Assembly: GCF_945859705.1 (NCBI RefSeq)
Contig: NC_079134.1
Coordinates: 68,506,625 to 68,570,624, forward strand
Reading direction: 5' to 3'
Length of the DNA stretch: 64,000 nt
DNA from: Episyrphus balteatus
Taxonomy: Eukaryota; Arthropoda; Insecta; Diptera; Syrphidae
In this document: positions 1 to 10,995 of the stretch, piece by piece
How positions within the stretch are numbered: the first letter of the stretch is position 1
Layout: each line of letters starts with the position of its first letter
Position numbers and translations under genes: made by a program
Notes under the pieces: generated by a model
The model's database searches: none
What the model saw: the letters and a program-made list of their open reading frames with translations, nothing else
What the model was told of the DNA's origin: nothing

Positions 1-1
1 C

Positions 2-666
2 AAGAAAACACTACTCCTGAACCAGAAAATCCACTGGGAAAAATTCAGGTCTACCACCATCACCCAGTGCAAGAACTGCCAAGCGTTTGGACATGTTGCC
101 AGCAACTGTGGCATGCGGTACAGATGCGTCAAATGCAAGGACCAGCATTTACCAGGAGAGTGCCCAAGGACGAAGAACAACACGAAGGATGACAATGTTT
201 ACTGCGTAAACTGCCAGAAAACCGGACACCCTGCTAGTTGGAAAGGATGCCCCGTCCTAAAACGGAAAATGGAGGAAAGGAGGAAAGCCGCCGAGAAGAA
301 GGTGGAACAAGCCAAAGCCGTGAAGAAGACAACAGTGGAATCCATTCAACAAGGACTGAGCTTTGCCACCGTTGCAGCCCGTGCAACACAAAAACGCCAA
401 CCCACGAAGACCACCAAGCCCCAAGAAACAGCTCAACAGGCACCAGCTGCAACAACAACCAAGAAACAACCTGCCCAGCACCAAAACCAGCAACGAAGAC
501 CCAGGATAATGGAGACGTCTTTGCAGATGCTGAAAGGCTATTTGGAGCTGACCTTTTCACTTTAGTGCAAAAGGCCAAGCAAATAGTCCCAAGCAATTAT
601 GCAAGCCTTGACGATAAGGCAAAAACATTAATAATTGGCCGTCTTATCTGCCAATTATGTATTTAA
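2..666 (+). pseudogene. ORF1 (Gag-like nucleic-acid-binding protein), C-terminal part, frameshifted
   Basis: Reading frame 2 is open from the window edge and encodes three zinc knuckles: CKNCQAFGHVASNC (about 68-111), CVKCKDQHLPGEC (about 125-163) and CVNCQKTGHPASWKGC (about 206-253), the usual triplet of Jockey Gag proteins, which bind the element RNA. A basic, Q/T-rich linker follows. The natural C-terminal helix (DVFADAERLFGADLFTL) lies in frame 1, ending at the TAA at 664-666, whereas frame 2 stops at 563-565. One indel near 490-515 must therefore have broken the gene. The frame-1 stop overlaps the ORF2 ATG at 657 by 10 bases, an arrangement typical of Jockey elements. The N-terminus is outside the window. 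Confidence 0.85.
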
Positions 667-3584
667 AAACCCTTAAAATACTAACCTACAATGTAAACTC
701 TATTTACTCCATAACCAGACGGGTTTCTTTAAACTTGTTTTTAAAGTCAAAGAAACCCGATATTCTTTTCTTACAGGAAACAAATTTACAGACGAGGAAC
801 AAATATCACCCAGAGGGATACCAAGTCTTCAGAGAAGACAAAACCAACAACGGAGGAAGAGGAACCGCCATACTACTGAGGAAGCTGTTCCAAGGGGAAC
901 AGATGAAAATCAACGGACTCAACGCCACAGAAGCTACCTGCGTCATCATCAAGACATCGGAATCAGAAACCCTGATTCTGATGTCAATTTACATGAAATG
1001 CGCATCTTCTAAAGGAAACATAGAGGAGGATCTTAGAAGACTAATGGACATCGCAGACCAGCACACCCATTGCATCATTGGAGGAGACTTCAACGCCAGG
1101 CACCCCAGATGGCAGGACAGCATCAGCTCACAGCAAGGAGAAACCATTGTGGACTGGCTGGACAACAATCCACATCGACATTCACTGGCCATCATCATAT
1201 CGCAATCAACACCCACCTTCCCGAGGACACCATCAACGCTGGACTTTTTCTTGGCATCAACGAGCATCATAAATATTCTCTCACAGTTCGAGAACTACCG
1301 CTGTGTGACACATCCATCGGATTCGGATCATCTTGCTGTGGAGCTTGATATTCGACTCAGACGGAGGATATTGACCACTCAACCTGATCCGGAGTTTCAC
1401 ATCAGGTATGATCGAGTCAACTGGAGACAATTCCGCGATGACACCGAGGCAAGACTCCCGGAAGTGACCAACATCGCCAACTTAACAAACACGGAAATTG
1501 ACGGAGCGATTCACGGATTGGAGAATGCAGTCAACGTCACCTTGGACAACCAGAAGACCCAGAAGACATCAAAGGATAGATTCTCGAACCTCCCAGAGAA
1601 TATCATCGCCATCAACAACCACAGGCAGAGGCTAAGGAAAAAGTTACAACGGATACTGCATCGGACCTACAACACGGAGAATGATGAATATAGAAGGACC
1701 TATTCGGAACTCAAATGCACCCAAGTTATGTTTGACCGGGCGGTTAAACATTTCCAGGACTCCCAGCTACAGAGAAGACTCCAAGATATCAAACCTGGAC
1801 CAGACTGCTTCAAGAAGATCAACGCCATCGTAGGAAGAAGACGACAACTCCCAGATTCTATCAGCCATGGACAAACAACAGCACACACCCCAGCAGAAAA
1901 AGCCGAAGCGTTTGCAAACCACTTTGAGGGAAACTTCACGGACAATCCACCAGTTCATCTCCCGGAATTCATGATGGAAGTAGAAGCAAGAGTGATTGAA
2001 GGACACCAGACATCACTAACTACATTCAGCGAAGAAAATCCTGCCCACAACCCCATCAACAACGACGTTTTCACCAACACCGAAGACATCCGTGAGACCA
2101 TCATCACAGGAAATTCAAAGAAGTCAACAGGACCAGACGGCATTTCCAACTTTGTCTTGAAAAAGTTGCCGAACATCGCCCTCTTCCTGTTGACAGTCAT
2201 CTTCAACAACTGCCTAAACAACGGCTATTTTCCGGCAGCATGGAAAACAGCAAGGATTGTTCCAGTACCAAAGAAGACCGACAGGAACACCGTGGAAGGA
2301 TACAGACCCATCTCACTACTTTGCTGTGTTAGCAAAGTACTTGAGAGTCTACTACTGAGAAAGGTAAAAAGTTTCTGCTTAGAAAGAAATATAATACCAA
2401 ACTTCCAGTATGGATTCATGGGCAAGCACTCGAAAATTCATCCTCTTCTTGGACTTCACAGCAACATCACCGTGGGATTGAACAAAAAGGAAACCACCGT
2501 AGCATGCCTGATAGACATCGAGAAGGCATTTGACAGCGTCTGGATCAAAGGACTCATCTTTAAGCTAATGGAATTTGGCTTTCCAGGATATCTGGTAAAA
2601 ATTATCAACAATTTCCTTACTAATCGTCTCTTCTTTGTACAGGTTTCCAGCGACAAGTCAGGACTACGACCCATTAAGGCCGGAGTTCCGCAAGGGTCAA
2701 GATTAGGCCCTTTTCTCTTCAATATTTTTACAGCAGATCAACCCGAAAACCCGCCAGGCACGAGGACCAAACTGTACGCAGATGACTCCATCACATACTC
2801 AACATCATTATCGCCGGAGATAGCAGCCCGTAGAGTGCAGGAGCACATCCACAATCTCTGGAACTACTACCTCAAATGGGGATTGAAGATCAACTCCAGC
2901 AAGACGGAACTAATTTGCTTCAGACCACCACAGAAAAGGACGAGGGCCCGAAGAAGGATCGCTGAAAGGAGTCGGAACATTACCATTGGATTTCCCGACA
3001 ACACGGTAGTGACTACAAAGGACAGAGCCAAATACCTGGGAGTTAACTTCACCAACCGGATGAAGTTTAACAAACACGCTGCAGCCATCTTGAAACGCGC
3101 CAGTTTTTCGTTTCACCTGGTACATCCTCTACTAAGGAAGCAGTATGGACTCTCCAAGAAGACAAAACTACTCCTCTACAAGCAGCTCATCAGGCCCGTC
3201 ATCACCTATGCCTGCCCGGTCTGGTTCACAATTTCACCATCAGCCATGAAGAAGATCAAACTCTTCGAGAGGAGAATACTCAGAGTTTGCACTGGACTAT
3301 ATCGGAACCCCCTAACGAGGAAGTACTGGCCAAATAAGAAGCTGTACGAGGCAGCTGACATCATCCCAATCGACCAGCATATGATGGAACTATCCAGCCG
3401 AATTTTGAGGAACCTCGAAGGACATCCAAACCCGGAAGTACAACAACTGCTACAGGACGAAATTCTCACCAGCCAAAGGTACCTACACCCAAGAGCGATT
3501 ATCGATGCCAGATTCCAGGATGTACTATTCAACGAAGGAAGACCATTCTACGAAAGAGTGGACAGCGGACACGACAGGGGATAA
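657..3584 (+). CDS. ORF2: endonuclease-reverse transcriptase, intact, 975 aa
   Basis: The protein nicks target DNA and copies the element RNA onto it. The APE-type endonuclease covers about residues 1-235: ILTYNVNSI near the start, QET with the catalytic Glu at about residue 41, GGDFNARHPRW at about 142, and SDHLA with the catalytic His near 224. The reverse transcriptase covers about 480-780: GPDGI, YRPISLL, LIDIEKAFDSVW (motif A), GVPQGSRLGP (motif B) and YADD at 707-710 (motif C). A thumb region with KYLGVNF and a C-terminal helical tail follow, and there is no RNase H. Length is close to the 900-1000 aa usual for the family. The ATG at 657 is chosen because the endonuclease begins almost at once after it and because it overlaps the ORF1 stop. 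No stop or frameshift is visible, so the protein could be active. Confidence 0.92.
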   Translation: MYLKTLKILTYNVNSIYSITRRVSLNLFLKSKKPDILFLQETNLQTRNKYHPEGYQVFREDKTNNGGRGTAILLRKLFQGEQMKINGLNATEATCVIIKTSESETLILMSIYMKCASSKGNIEEDLRRLMDIADQHTHCIIGGDFNARHPRWQDSISSQQGETIVDWLDNNPHRHSLAIIISQSTPTFPRTPSTLDFFLASTSIINILSQFENYRCVTHPSDSDHLAVELDIRLRRRILTTQPDPEFHIRYDRVNWRQFRDDTEARLPEVTNIANLTNTEIDGAIHGLENAVNVTLDNQKTQKTSKDRFSNLPENIIAINNHRQRLRKKLQRILHRTYNTENDEYRRTYSELKCTQVMFDRAVKHFQDSQLQRRLQDIKPGPDCFKKINAIVGRRRQLPDSISHGQTTAHTPAEKAEAFANHFEGNFTDNPPVHLPEFMMEVEARVIEGHQTSLTTFSEENPAHNPINNDVFTNTEDIRETIITGNSKKSTGPDGISNFVLKKLPNIALFLLTVIFNNCLNNGYFPAAWKTARIVPVPKKTDRNTVEGYRPISLLCCVSKVLESLLLRKVKSFCLERNIIPNFQYGFMGKHSKIHPLLGLHSNITVGLNKKETTVACLIDIEKAFDSVWIKGLIFKLMEFGFPGYLVKIINNFLTNRLFFVQVSSDKSGLRPIKAGVPQGSRLGPFLFNIFTADQPENPPGTRTKLYADDSITYSTSLSPEIAARRVQEHIHNLWNYYLKWGLKINSSKTELICFRPPQKRTRARRRIAERSRNITIGFPDNTVVTTKDRAKYLGVNFTNRMKFNKHAAAILKRASFSFHLVHPLLRKQYGLSKKTKLLLYKQLIRPVITYACPVWFTISPSAMKKIKLFERRILRVCTGLYRNPLTRKYWPNKKLYEAADIIPIDQHMMELSSRILRNLEGHPNPEVQQLLQDEILTSQRYLHPRAIIDARFQDVLFNEGRPFYERVDSGHDRG

Positions 3585-3842
3585 AAACCTTGAGTTATAA
3601 TTAATTATCTTATTTTATTTAACAAGACATTTATTTTTTTCAATTTTAATTTTCATGTATTAGACTAAGTCGACAAAAATATGTATTTATATTTTATAAA
3701 ACCATCCTTTTAGCCAGTAGAAATAAGTTAGGCCCCTTCTGAGCCAACAATCTAGTAATAGTTAATTATAAGCCTAGTTTTGAGACAATTGTATATATAA
3801 AACTTAAGCAAAATAAAAACAAACCTTAATCTAAAAAAAAAA

Positions 3843-4294
3843 ATCGACCGGATACAGTTTAATCTTGAAAGTGAAAGAGTGCAGTACAAAGTGAAATAAA
3901 GTGTTGCGAATTGTTAGTAGTAAATAAAGTGATTTAAAAGTGTGTTTGTTTGAGCGAATAATAAAAGTAAATTGAGTTGAAATAAAGTGTGTTCTTATTT
4001 GAACGGAAATATAAGTGGAAATTAAATAAGTTTTATTGTGAACCCGGAATAAAACTTTACAATATTGTTCTTTTTTTGGTCGCAAATGCGTCATTTCTTT
4101 GTTTTTTTTTTCCTTTTTCTGGTAGGTTTCCGCAGCTCCGACTCGGGTACGACTTTGGCTCCATTTTCTTGGAGTGGAGATTTTCACCACACCAATACAT
4201 ATGCAATTGGCTTCGCGGTGATTATAATTTCCACACTAATTTGAGCCGCCTTCGGACCCGTTTCTGAGCCGAAGTCGGAATCAGCTCCACCTGA
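3843..4294. other. Unassigned AT-rich spacer
   Basis: The first part (3843-4010) is rich in repeated AGTGAAATAAAGTG-like words, reminiscent of an insect 5' untranslated leader. The rest shows no convincing coding potential. I see no TIR, poly(A) tail or known domain. It may hold the junction between two retroelement fragments. Confidence 0.5.
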
Positions 4295-5027
4295 GGCATA
4301 GCGGATTCGGACCACGTAGAATTTAATGCTTCTAAAACACAATGCTGCTTATTGTCATTAAAACGAAACCTTCCCCCTTTGCCACTATCCATGAGTGGTA
4401 CTTGCATCGAGGAAACTGATCAGCTTTCGATTCTAGGTATGTCCATTACAAACCACCTCTCGTGGAATGAGCACATATTCGATGTAGCCGAAAACTCTGC
4501 GAAATGCTTAGGTTTCCTCCGAAGATGTAAGAAATATTTCACCCCATCTGATCTGGCTATAATTTATAAAGCATATATTCGTCCAAAGCTCGAGTATAAT
4601 TCCCATATCTGGGCAGGTGCTCCAGACCCACTTGAGTTATTTGGATAGAATTCAAAATAGAGCTTTTAAAATGATAGGTGATAGGTCCATTACTGGTACA
4701 ATCCCACCTCTTGAGCACCGCCGGAATGTATCATGCCTGTCCTTATTTTATTGGTACTTTTTTAAAAAATGTTCTAATGAAATAGCTAGCTGCATTCCTC
4801 CCCTTAAACAGTTCAACCATGATACTCGTACTTCAAGGAATGCCCATCAGTTTACACTTGAGCCCAATTTCGGACGTACCGTCAAATACAGAGATTCTTT
4901 CTTTAGTCGTACTACGAGAATGTGGAATGCATTACCCGGCTCAGTTTTTCCCTCCCATTTTAATGTCCAGAGCTTTAAAACTAATGTGCATCGGTTTCTC
5001 CTTATAAACCCCTCCCTCTTTTCCTAA
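4295..5027 (+). pseudogene. Reverse transcriptase C-terminal domain, frameshifted
   Basis: Frame 2 from 4295 gives VEFNASKTQCCLLS, SILGMSITNHLSWNEHI and AYIRPKLEYNSHIWAGA, the post-catalytic thumb and connection of CR1/Jockey-like RTs. At about 4620-4640 the frame changes, and frame 3 continues with THLSYLDRIQNRAFKMIGD, an LEHRRNVSCLSLFYWY block and MWNALPGSVFP to the stop at 5025-5027. The two pieces overlap by about 30 bases and belong to one ancestral protein broken by an indel. The catalytic YADD region is absent, lost by 5' truncation. The gene is dead; the clade is not certain. Confidence 0.82.
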
Positions 5028-5103
5028 CGCTCGCACTGTGTTGATACATATTAAGGGTACCCAAAACCTCTTTAGTGCGTGCAGATTATAAAAAAAAAAA
5101 AAA
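4295..5103 (+). mobile_element. 5'-truncated non-LTR retrotransposon remnant with poly(A) tail
   Basis: Only the C-terminal part of an RT open reading frame remains (4295-5027), followed by a 60-base 3' untranslated region and an A-run at about 5090-5103. The severe 5' truncation and A-tail are the usual outcome of incomplete target-primed reverse transcription. No target duplication could be fixed because the 5' junction is unclear. Confidence 0.75.
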
Positions 5104-5864
5104 CCGTGGTCGGATTTGTTTGCTTGAAGGGACATTTAAGAAAAAACCTTACACGTACACGAAACAACAGAATCATGCCCATGATTTGAACAACGCTCAT
5201 GTCATGTTCAAAAAACGAGATTCTTCGACAAGATGTCGGTGTGGCATGGATTTTTTCAAGACATGTTTATGGACCGGGAGTCGTTCATGCCCAGTAAGGT
5301 TTTCTCTTGAATGTATATATATGTTTATTTATATATACTTATATTTAGCTTTGTTTATAAATGATTGAGACGGAGGTTAGTTTTGTATTGATAAAATACC
5401 ATCAAGAAATTAAAAAAATAAATCTAATACAAAACTAAAAGCATCAACAAAACACCAAGATCACTTCACCCACTATTCCGTCTTCAATCAAGTAACTAGC
5501 ACAAGGAACGGTCGTCCCCGCCTCGACGCGACGTTACAATCCTATTTCATCTACAAGAACTACCACCTCCTTTGAACAACTTTTTCACTTGATACCTATA
5601 AATGAAATTAAAAAACACCTGTTTCAAGTTAACTTATAATTTATTTCATAAATAAAAAGAAAACATACAGTTTACAAAAAATAAGGAAGTTAACAATTGT
5701 ATGTAAAATGTTGCAATCAGAGATTTGTGTATCTCTGGTTGCAATCTTCTCTGAGCACTTTGTCCAATTGTCCATGTAATAGGGTTGGTTTTTGTAGCAG
5801 TGAAGTAGGTGCTCCAGATTTTAAATATTTTGCGATAGGGCAAGATGCACGCGAATCTATTTAT
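5104..5864. other. Unassigned region with one small hairpin
   Basis: No gene or element is recognised. A short inverted repeat lies at about 5711-5746 (TTGCAATCAGAGAT, six-base loop, then its complement with one mismatch). The region 5400-5620 is non-coding and A-rich. Confidence 0.45.
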
Positions 5865-5867
5865 TTA

Positions 5868-7159
5868 TGTCGTTTTCTTTCACTCCAATGAGAGTACCCT
5901 TTTAGTACTTATTTTTGAACTTTTGAAGATTTTGTGTTCTTTGACGGCACATAAGTGTAAGAAAAAAAATTACTCCGGAGTAATTTTAGTACTACGGAGT
6001 ACCCCGGATTTACTCCACATTTTTAGTCAGATTTACACCGATTTGCACACACACTTATGAATTTGAAGTTTGACATTTTAAAATTTTGTTTGAAAAGAGA
6101 AAAATGCGAAAAGTATTTCTTTAAAATTCTTTTGTTTTTAATAAAAACAACCATTATGAATATATTTCCTATTATACTATATTCCTCCACATATATTTCT
6201 TCCATTATTTTCGTTAATTCTTCACTTTTTCCAAAATGAAATTGAAAACCGAATAAAAGAGTTTTTCAGCCAGAGTTCTTCATCAATAAAAAAAATCCTG
6301 TGCCAGATAAAAAAAAATCCCATTTTTTTCTGCGATGATGGGATATTTTTATTTTACAATTCGCTGGCTAAGAATTATAAGGTTGTATGTCTGCAGGGGT
6401 TTCCATAAAACATACAATTCGTAAAACAATAATTCTCGGCCAGTGAATTATCAAACTAAGGTTGATTGTCAATTAGGGTGAAAAAAAAACCGATCAGAAG
6501 TATAATGAAAATGATTATACCCAAAAGTAAAACTAAGTCCGCTTCTACATGAAGACGGAAAGCGCGAGACGCACATAAGAGCAAGGAGAAATAAAGTTCG
6601 AAAAAAAGGGAAGGAAGATTTTCTACCGTGAGTCTCCGGAAAAAAATTTGGTGACTTTTTGACGTTTCTCTTTGATCTTGTTTTTTGCTGTTCAGCTTTA
6701 TTTTATATCGTCGGTTGTGTATTATATGCGTGTATAGTAATGTTTTTAATTTATTCAAAAGAGGAGAAATCGATCTTTCTCCCTCCTGACGCACCGGAAC
6801 GAAAATCAAAATGAAATTCGAAGATAATAAGCAGACTTATCAACGAATGCTTATTCTCTACTAACAATTTTGCTTCTATAATGCTTTACAGAAGCAACAA
6901 TTGCATCTGTAAAGCTTTATAGAACCAAAATTGTTTGTCGGGTTATGCTTCATATGTTATTAATATTAATTTGTTTTTTTTTTTCAATTCATAGAATTTG
7001 TTCCCTAGCCTTATCACTATTTTATCAAGGAAATTATACATTTTTGCCTTGTCACACACACAATTACAAAAAGAAAAAATTAGTCTCATTATGTTCTATC
7101 ACTCCAGAAAAAGGAGTAAAAATTTCGAGTACTCCTTAATAGAGTGAAAGAAAACGACA
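5868..7159. mobile_element. Family H non-autonomous DNA transposon, copy A
   Basis: The ends are inverted: TGTCGTTTTCTTTCACTC at 5868 and its complement ending at 7159. The element is flanked by TTA on both sides (5865-5867 and 7160-7162). Two more copies (49883-51289, 57751-59012) have the same ends and TTA or TAA duplications, which fixes the borders. Many GGAGTA/TACTCC words sit just inside both ends (5970-6020, 7105-7135) and look like subterminal binding repeats. No transposase is present; the roughly 60-aa open frames are not preserved as proteins between copies. A 3-bp TWA duplication is the rule for PIF/Harbinger elements, so I infer mobilisation by such a transposase. Confidence 0.88.
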
Positions 7160-7162
7160 TTA

Positions 7163-7941
7163 CTTCAATTTTGCTGGGTAGGTAAACTTCGAGAAAATGC
7201 AATTCACTTTACTTTCCACATTGATTTTTTTTTGTCTTTGGGAATGAACGATGATAAAAGATTTAAGTTCTGTTTGCTTTGTTTATAGCAGATTTTCGTT
7301 TTCGAAGTTTCATAAAAGACTTTTATAAAAGTTCGAACTCCTGAATACCAATTATAAAAGATCTTTTATTTTTATATCTTTTATGATGCATAACAGAAAA
7401 TTCATAACAGTATAAAAGAAATGGCAGAATAGGCCCAAATGTAATCTGAAATTCAGATGATTTTTTGCGTTCAACGTCAAAAAAAATCTGAACTTAAGTT
7501 CAGATGGTGCGTTGAACCCGGCCATTTTTCCTCTGTTACCCTGGTAGTATGGCGATTTGAATCCAAATTGAATCAGGATTTAGGTCTATATATACCTGGA
7601 TCGAATTGAATCCGGATTTGTTGATCCGATCCGACTCCCCGAGTCGGAATTGAGTACTCGAGATATAATTTATGATGGAAATTGTGTGTGATTGTCTTCT
7701 TATTTGAAAATTCCCTGTATGTATGTATTATGATATCTAATTTTACTTGCACTTTGTTTTTGGTTAGATTTTTCTATTTTACAGCAAATATATTAAAAAG
7801 AAAAATTGTGTTTCCGATTCTATTTCAATTCGATTCCTCGATCTGGTATAGTCATACCTGGATCGAAATTTCAATTCAGATTCAATTCGATCTTTAAATC
7901 GGTCATACAAACGGGGTATGTATTGATCAAAGGAATCTGCT
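7163..7941. other. Unassigned AT-rich region
   Basis: No coding region is seen. Two related pieces, about 7540-7640 and 7805-7900, share the wording ACCTGGATCGAA and several AATTCGAT/ATCGAATT words, so a short degenerate repeat may be present. Borders could not be placed. Confidence 0.4.
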
Positions 7942-8135
7942 GGGGGCCTATTTCAAAGATAAAACACTACATACATTGTATGATATTGACAGTTCTGATG
8001 TATTATTTCTGTTTCATAGAAATGTTGTATGAAGAACTGTCATACATCAGTGTATGAACCTTAGAAAATATAATATAAGGACTGCTTGTGCTGTTAGTTC
8101 CGTGAAGCTTTTATAGAGGGCTCTAGTTTCTTTAA

Positions 8136-8819
8136 AAGCTGAAACACAATCACGCTTTGCCAGACACGTCATCGCGTTACGTTGAGAAATCCTCAAAGCG
8201 CGCTTCTGTCACTTTGACATCGAACAGCTGATTGAAACATAAAATCTGCTGTCAAATAAAAAAAACACAGTCACTTCAAAATTATTGGGCCAACTCTTTA
8301 TCTTGATTTAAATATGGAAAAATGAAGTAGGGTATTAATGTGTTTAAAAAATGCATAGAAATTTGTTTAATCTTTAAATCTATAGTTATAAAAACAAAAC
8401 CAATCAAAATAAATTGTTTTTTAAACAGAACAAATCAATAAAACTCAGTCTACAACATCATTAAATTATTGTTGATTTTAATACGTAAATTGTTTTTATT
8501 TAAAATATCTCCATGTCGTTTTTTTGTGCAAAATCTATATAGAGAAACAAAAAACACACCTAGTCTTGTAATAATTTTTTTTTACTCACATTTGACCCAA
8601 ATAATTATGTAGGTGACTGTAACTATGTCTAATAAATGTCAGAAAGCGAGCAAAAGTTCAGTCTGGTTGAACTTTTGCTCGCTTTCTTACGTTTCCTTAC
8701 GTTTGTCAAAAAAAGCGTACGTAGAAAAAGCGTCATTGTGTGAGGTTACACAGATTTCGTATGGTTGAACTTTTGGCAGTTGTCAAAATCGACGGCAAAG
8801 CGTGATTGTGTTTCTGCTT
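8136..8819 (+). mobile_element. Family K MITE, copy K1
   Basis: The inverted ends are AAGCTGAAACACAATCACGC at 8136 and the complement ending at 8819, flanked by TAA (8133-8135 and 8820-8822). The hAT-like copy 2 preserves the empty site with a single TAA at 14396-14398. An internal hairpin at 8642-8686 has a 19-bp stem (GAAAGCGAGCAAAAGTTCA). There is no coding capacity. The 3-bp duplication suggests a PIF/Harbinger-type mobiliser, by inference only. Confidence 0.88.
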
Positions 8820-8887
8820 TAAGTTTTTCGATGAGTGCATGCCTCCATTTTATTTTCATTTGATGGCTGTCATCAACAAGCGTGTTT

Positions 8888-9800
8888 ATTGGGCTTTTAA
8901 GCCAAACGTCAGTGTCGAAGAAAAAATAAAAAAAAACGGAAAAAAAATTTTTGACATTTCAACTCTGAGAAAAAGTGCCGTGCATTAAAGCTGAAACACA
9001 AAACGCTTTGCCAGACGCATCATCGCGTTACGTTAAGAAATCCTCAAAGTGCGCTTCTGTCACTTTGACTTCGAACAGCTGATTGAAAAAATAAAATCTG
9101 CTGTCAAATAAGAAAACACAGTCAGTTACAAAATTATTGGGCCAAGGGTTTATCTTGATTTAAATGTGGAAAAGTGAAAAAGGATATTAATGTGTTTAAA
9201 AAATGCATAGAAATTTGTTTATTCTTTACCTAATCCTATAGTTATAAAAACAAACCCAATCAAAATAAATTGTTTTTTTTTTTTAAACAGAACAAACAAT
9301 AAAACTCAGTCTACAACATCATTAAATTATTATTGTTTTTAAACGTAAACTGTTTTTATTTAAAATATCTCGATGTCGTTTTTTTGTGCAAAATCTCTAT
9401 AGAAAAACAAAAAACACACCTAGTTTTCTAATAATTTATTTTTTTTATACACATTTGGCCCAATAATTATGTGGGTGACTATAACTATATCTGATAAATG
9501 TCAGAAAGCGAGCAAAAGTTCAGTCTGGTTGAACTTTTGCTCGCTTCCTTACGTTTCCTTACGTTTGTCAAAAAAGCGTACGTAGAAAAAGCGTCATTGT
9601 GTGAGGTTATACAGATTTCGTATGGTTGAACTTTTGGCAGTTGTCAAAATCGACGGCAAAGCGTGATTGTGTTTCTGCTTTTTTATGCATGTACGCTTTT
9701 GTTTTCCTCAGAATTGCTTTGATTTGATTGGTTGGTTTTTTCTTGTAAACAGTTATGATAGAAAGGAAAAAGACAAAGACAGATTGCTTAAAAGCCCAAT
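8888..9800 (-). mobile_element. Family Y element, copy Y1, interrupted by K2
   Basis: The outer ends are ATTGGGCTTTTAAGC and its complement. A second copy in the opposite orientation lies at 53257-54288 and shares both terminal regions, including the words CCAAACGTCAGTGTCGAAG and TTCCTTTCTATCATAACTG. Y1 sits inside hAT-like copy 1. No protein is encoded. The target duplication is not resolved. Confidence 0.68.
8988..9682 (+). mobile_element. Family K MITE, copy K2
   Basis: It is nearly identical to K1 along its length, with the same ends and the internal hairpin at 9504-9548. TTA precedes the left end (8985-8987), and TTA is found two bases beyond the right end (9683-9685), which fits a 3-bp duplication if the terminal T-run has grown. 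It lies inside family Y copy Y1. Confidence 0.83.
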
Positions 9801-10789
9801 TTACAGCTGCGGAACCGGACTCGCACTGAAAAACGAAGGCAGCGACCCCTATCCATTCATATGGCGTTACAATGTATTAGGTATAGGAAAAAGCACTCCA
9901 TATATCATATCCTCTAAGGTATGAACGGAGAATCGACTGGAAGTATTCCAATGTTGTATGATACTGTTTCATAGAAATTTATCATACATCATTTTATTAC
10001 ATTTTATGTTAATTTTTCATACATTTCATACAGCAAGTCTTTTTGCTGTAAACAAAATTTATTTACTTAATAAAAGTATAAAAATGGGAGTTTTGTGTTC
10101 ATAATTAAATCATAAGGAATATGCACATAGTATATTTTGTGTTTTTGCAAAGAAAATAATTATTCATTGTCTTTTCTTCTTTTATTTTGAAATTTCATGA
10201 CACGCAAGTTTCTGTTACTTTTCGTTTTGGTAAGTCGTAAAAAATAATCCCTAGACTAAACCGAAACTTAACCTCACAATTCATTCAAACGAATTGTCAA
10301 AATAAATACATCAACTACAACAGAATAGATTTTATTCCAATGAAATCTATGAAACAAAAAATTGTATGCAAAGAAATAGGGCCGAGGGGGCCCTATTTCA
10401 TAGATGATACATCACATACATCATGCATTAAAATTTTTTTCATACATTACATACAATTTTTTGTTTCATAGATTTCATTGGAAGTCATGTATAAAATCTA
10501 TTTGTTGTATGAATGAATTGTGAGGTTAGGTTTCGTTGGAGTGTAGGATTTTTTTTTTACTGACTAACCTAACAAAAACAAAAAGTAACAGAAACTTGCG
10601 GGTCATGAAATTTAACAATAAAACAAGAAAAGACAATGAATTATTATTTTCTTTGCAAAAACACAAAATATATTATGTGCATATTCCTTATGATTAAATT
10701 ATGAACACAAAACTCACATTTTTATAATTTTATTTAGTAAATAAATTTTGTTGACAGCAAAAAGGCTTGCTGTATGAATTGTATAGGGG

Positions 10790-10995
10790 TATTCACGATG
10801 TGTAAATAAAAGTGTAAAAATGCAAAATTTTGTTTTCTACTACTACAACTACAATAGACAAATTTTGCACCATTGTATTTTATTTTTGCAATAGGGTTGG
10901 GGTATAGCAAAAGTGTAAAGGTGTAAAAAAAATTGTAGTCTGTATATTTGGTTGTTTTATTTTAAGAAAATGTTACACTTTTGCACTTTTACCCT
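10790..10995. mobile_element. Possible GGGGTATTCAC-ended MITE
   Basis: It starts AGGGGTATTCACGATG, as does the sequence at 13566, and contains AAGTGTAAAAATGCAAAA near the left with its approximate complement near 10970-10995. It interrupts the left arm of P2. The right border is not certain. Confidence 0.45.

Larger units (their letters stand above)
1..3842 (+). mobile_element. Jockey-type non-LTR retrotransposon, 5' end outside window
   Basis: The stretch has the order expected of a Jockey-type LINE: Gag-like ORF1 with CCHC knuckles, ORF2 with endonuclease and reverse transcriptase, a 3' untranslated region of about 250 bases (3585-3830) and a short A-run at 3831-3842. The 3' region is AT-rich and contains an AATAAA-like signal at about 3811. 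The 5' end lies left of the window. ORF1 is frameshifted while ORF2 is open throughout, so this copy could at most supply ORF2 protein. I assign the Jockey clade from the three-knuckle Gag, the ORF1/ORF2 overlap and the absence of an RNase H domain; CR1 is a less likely alternative. Confidence 0.88.
8060..9918 (+). mobile_element. hAT-like non-autonomous element, copy 1, with 8-bp target duplication
   Basis: The left end CTTAGAAAATATAATATA and right end ATATCCTCTAAG are inverted, and both sides carry GTATGAAC (8052-8059 and 9919-9926). An uninterrupted version of the flank, with a single GTATGAAC in reverse orientation, lies at 13301-13308. Copy 2 (14323-16714) shares the first 140 and last 110 bases. 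An 8-bp duplication is typical of hAT (also P) elements. No transposase remains. Three later insertions (8136-8819, 8888-9800, 8988-9682) make up most of its present length. Confidence 0.85.
7942..10383. mobile_element. Family P palindromic element, copy P1, holding hAT-like copy 1
   Basis: The left end reads GGGGGCCTATTTC at 7942 and the right end GAAATAGGGCC at 10383. The interior is dominated by the ATACAT/GTATGA words seen in all P copies. The stretch 9950-10383 is repeated in inverse orientation at 10386-10790 and again directly at 13376-14220, so P1 and P2 meet head to head at 10384. No open reading frame is conserved. The hAT-like insertion at 8060-9918 splits it. Class is uncertain because target duplications are not clear; I treat it as a non-autonomous DNA transposon. 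Confidence 0.6.

Noticed and set aside
234..596. Open frames on the other strand and in other frames of the Jockey ORF1/ORF2 region
   Set aside because: They overlap a gene whose product is recognisable and have no motif of their own.
6057..6239. 60-62-codon frame repeated in all three H copies (also about 50071 and 57939)
   Set aside because: The similarity follows from the DNA repeat. Indels change the frame between copies and no protein-level constraint is evident.
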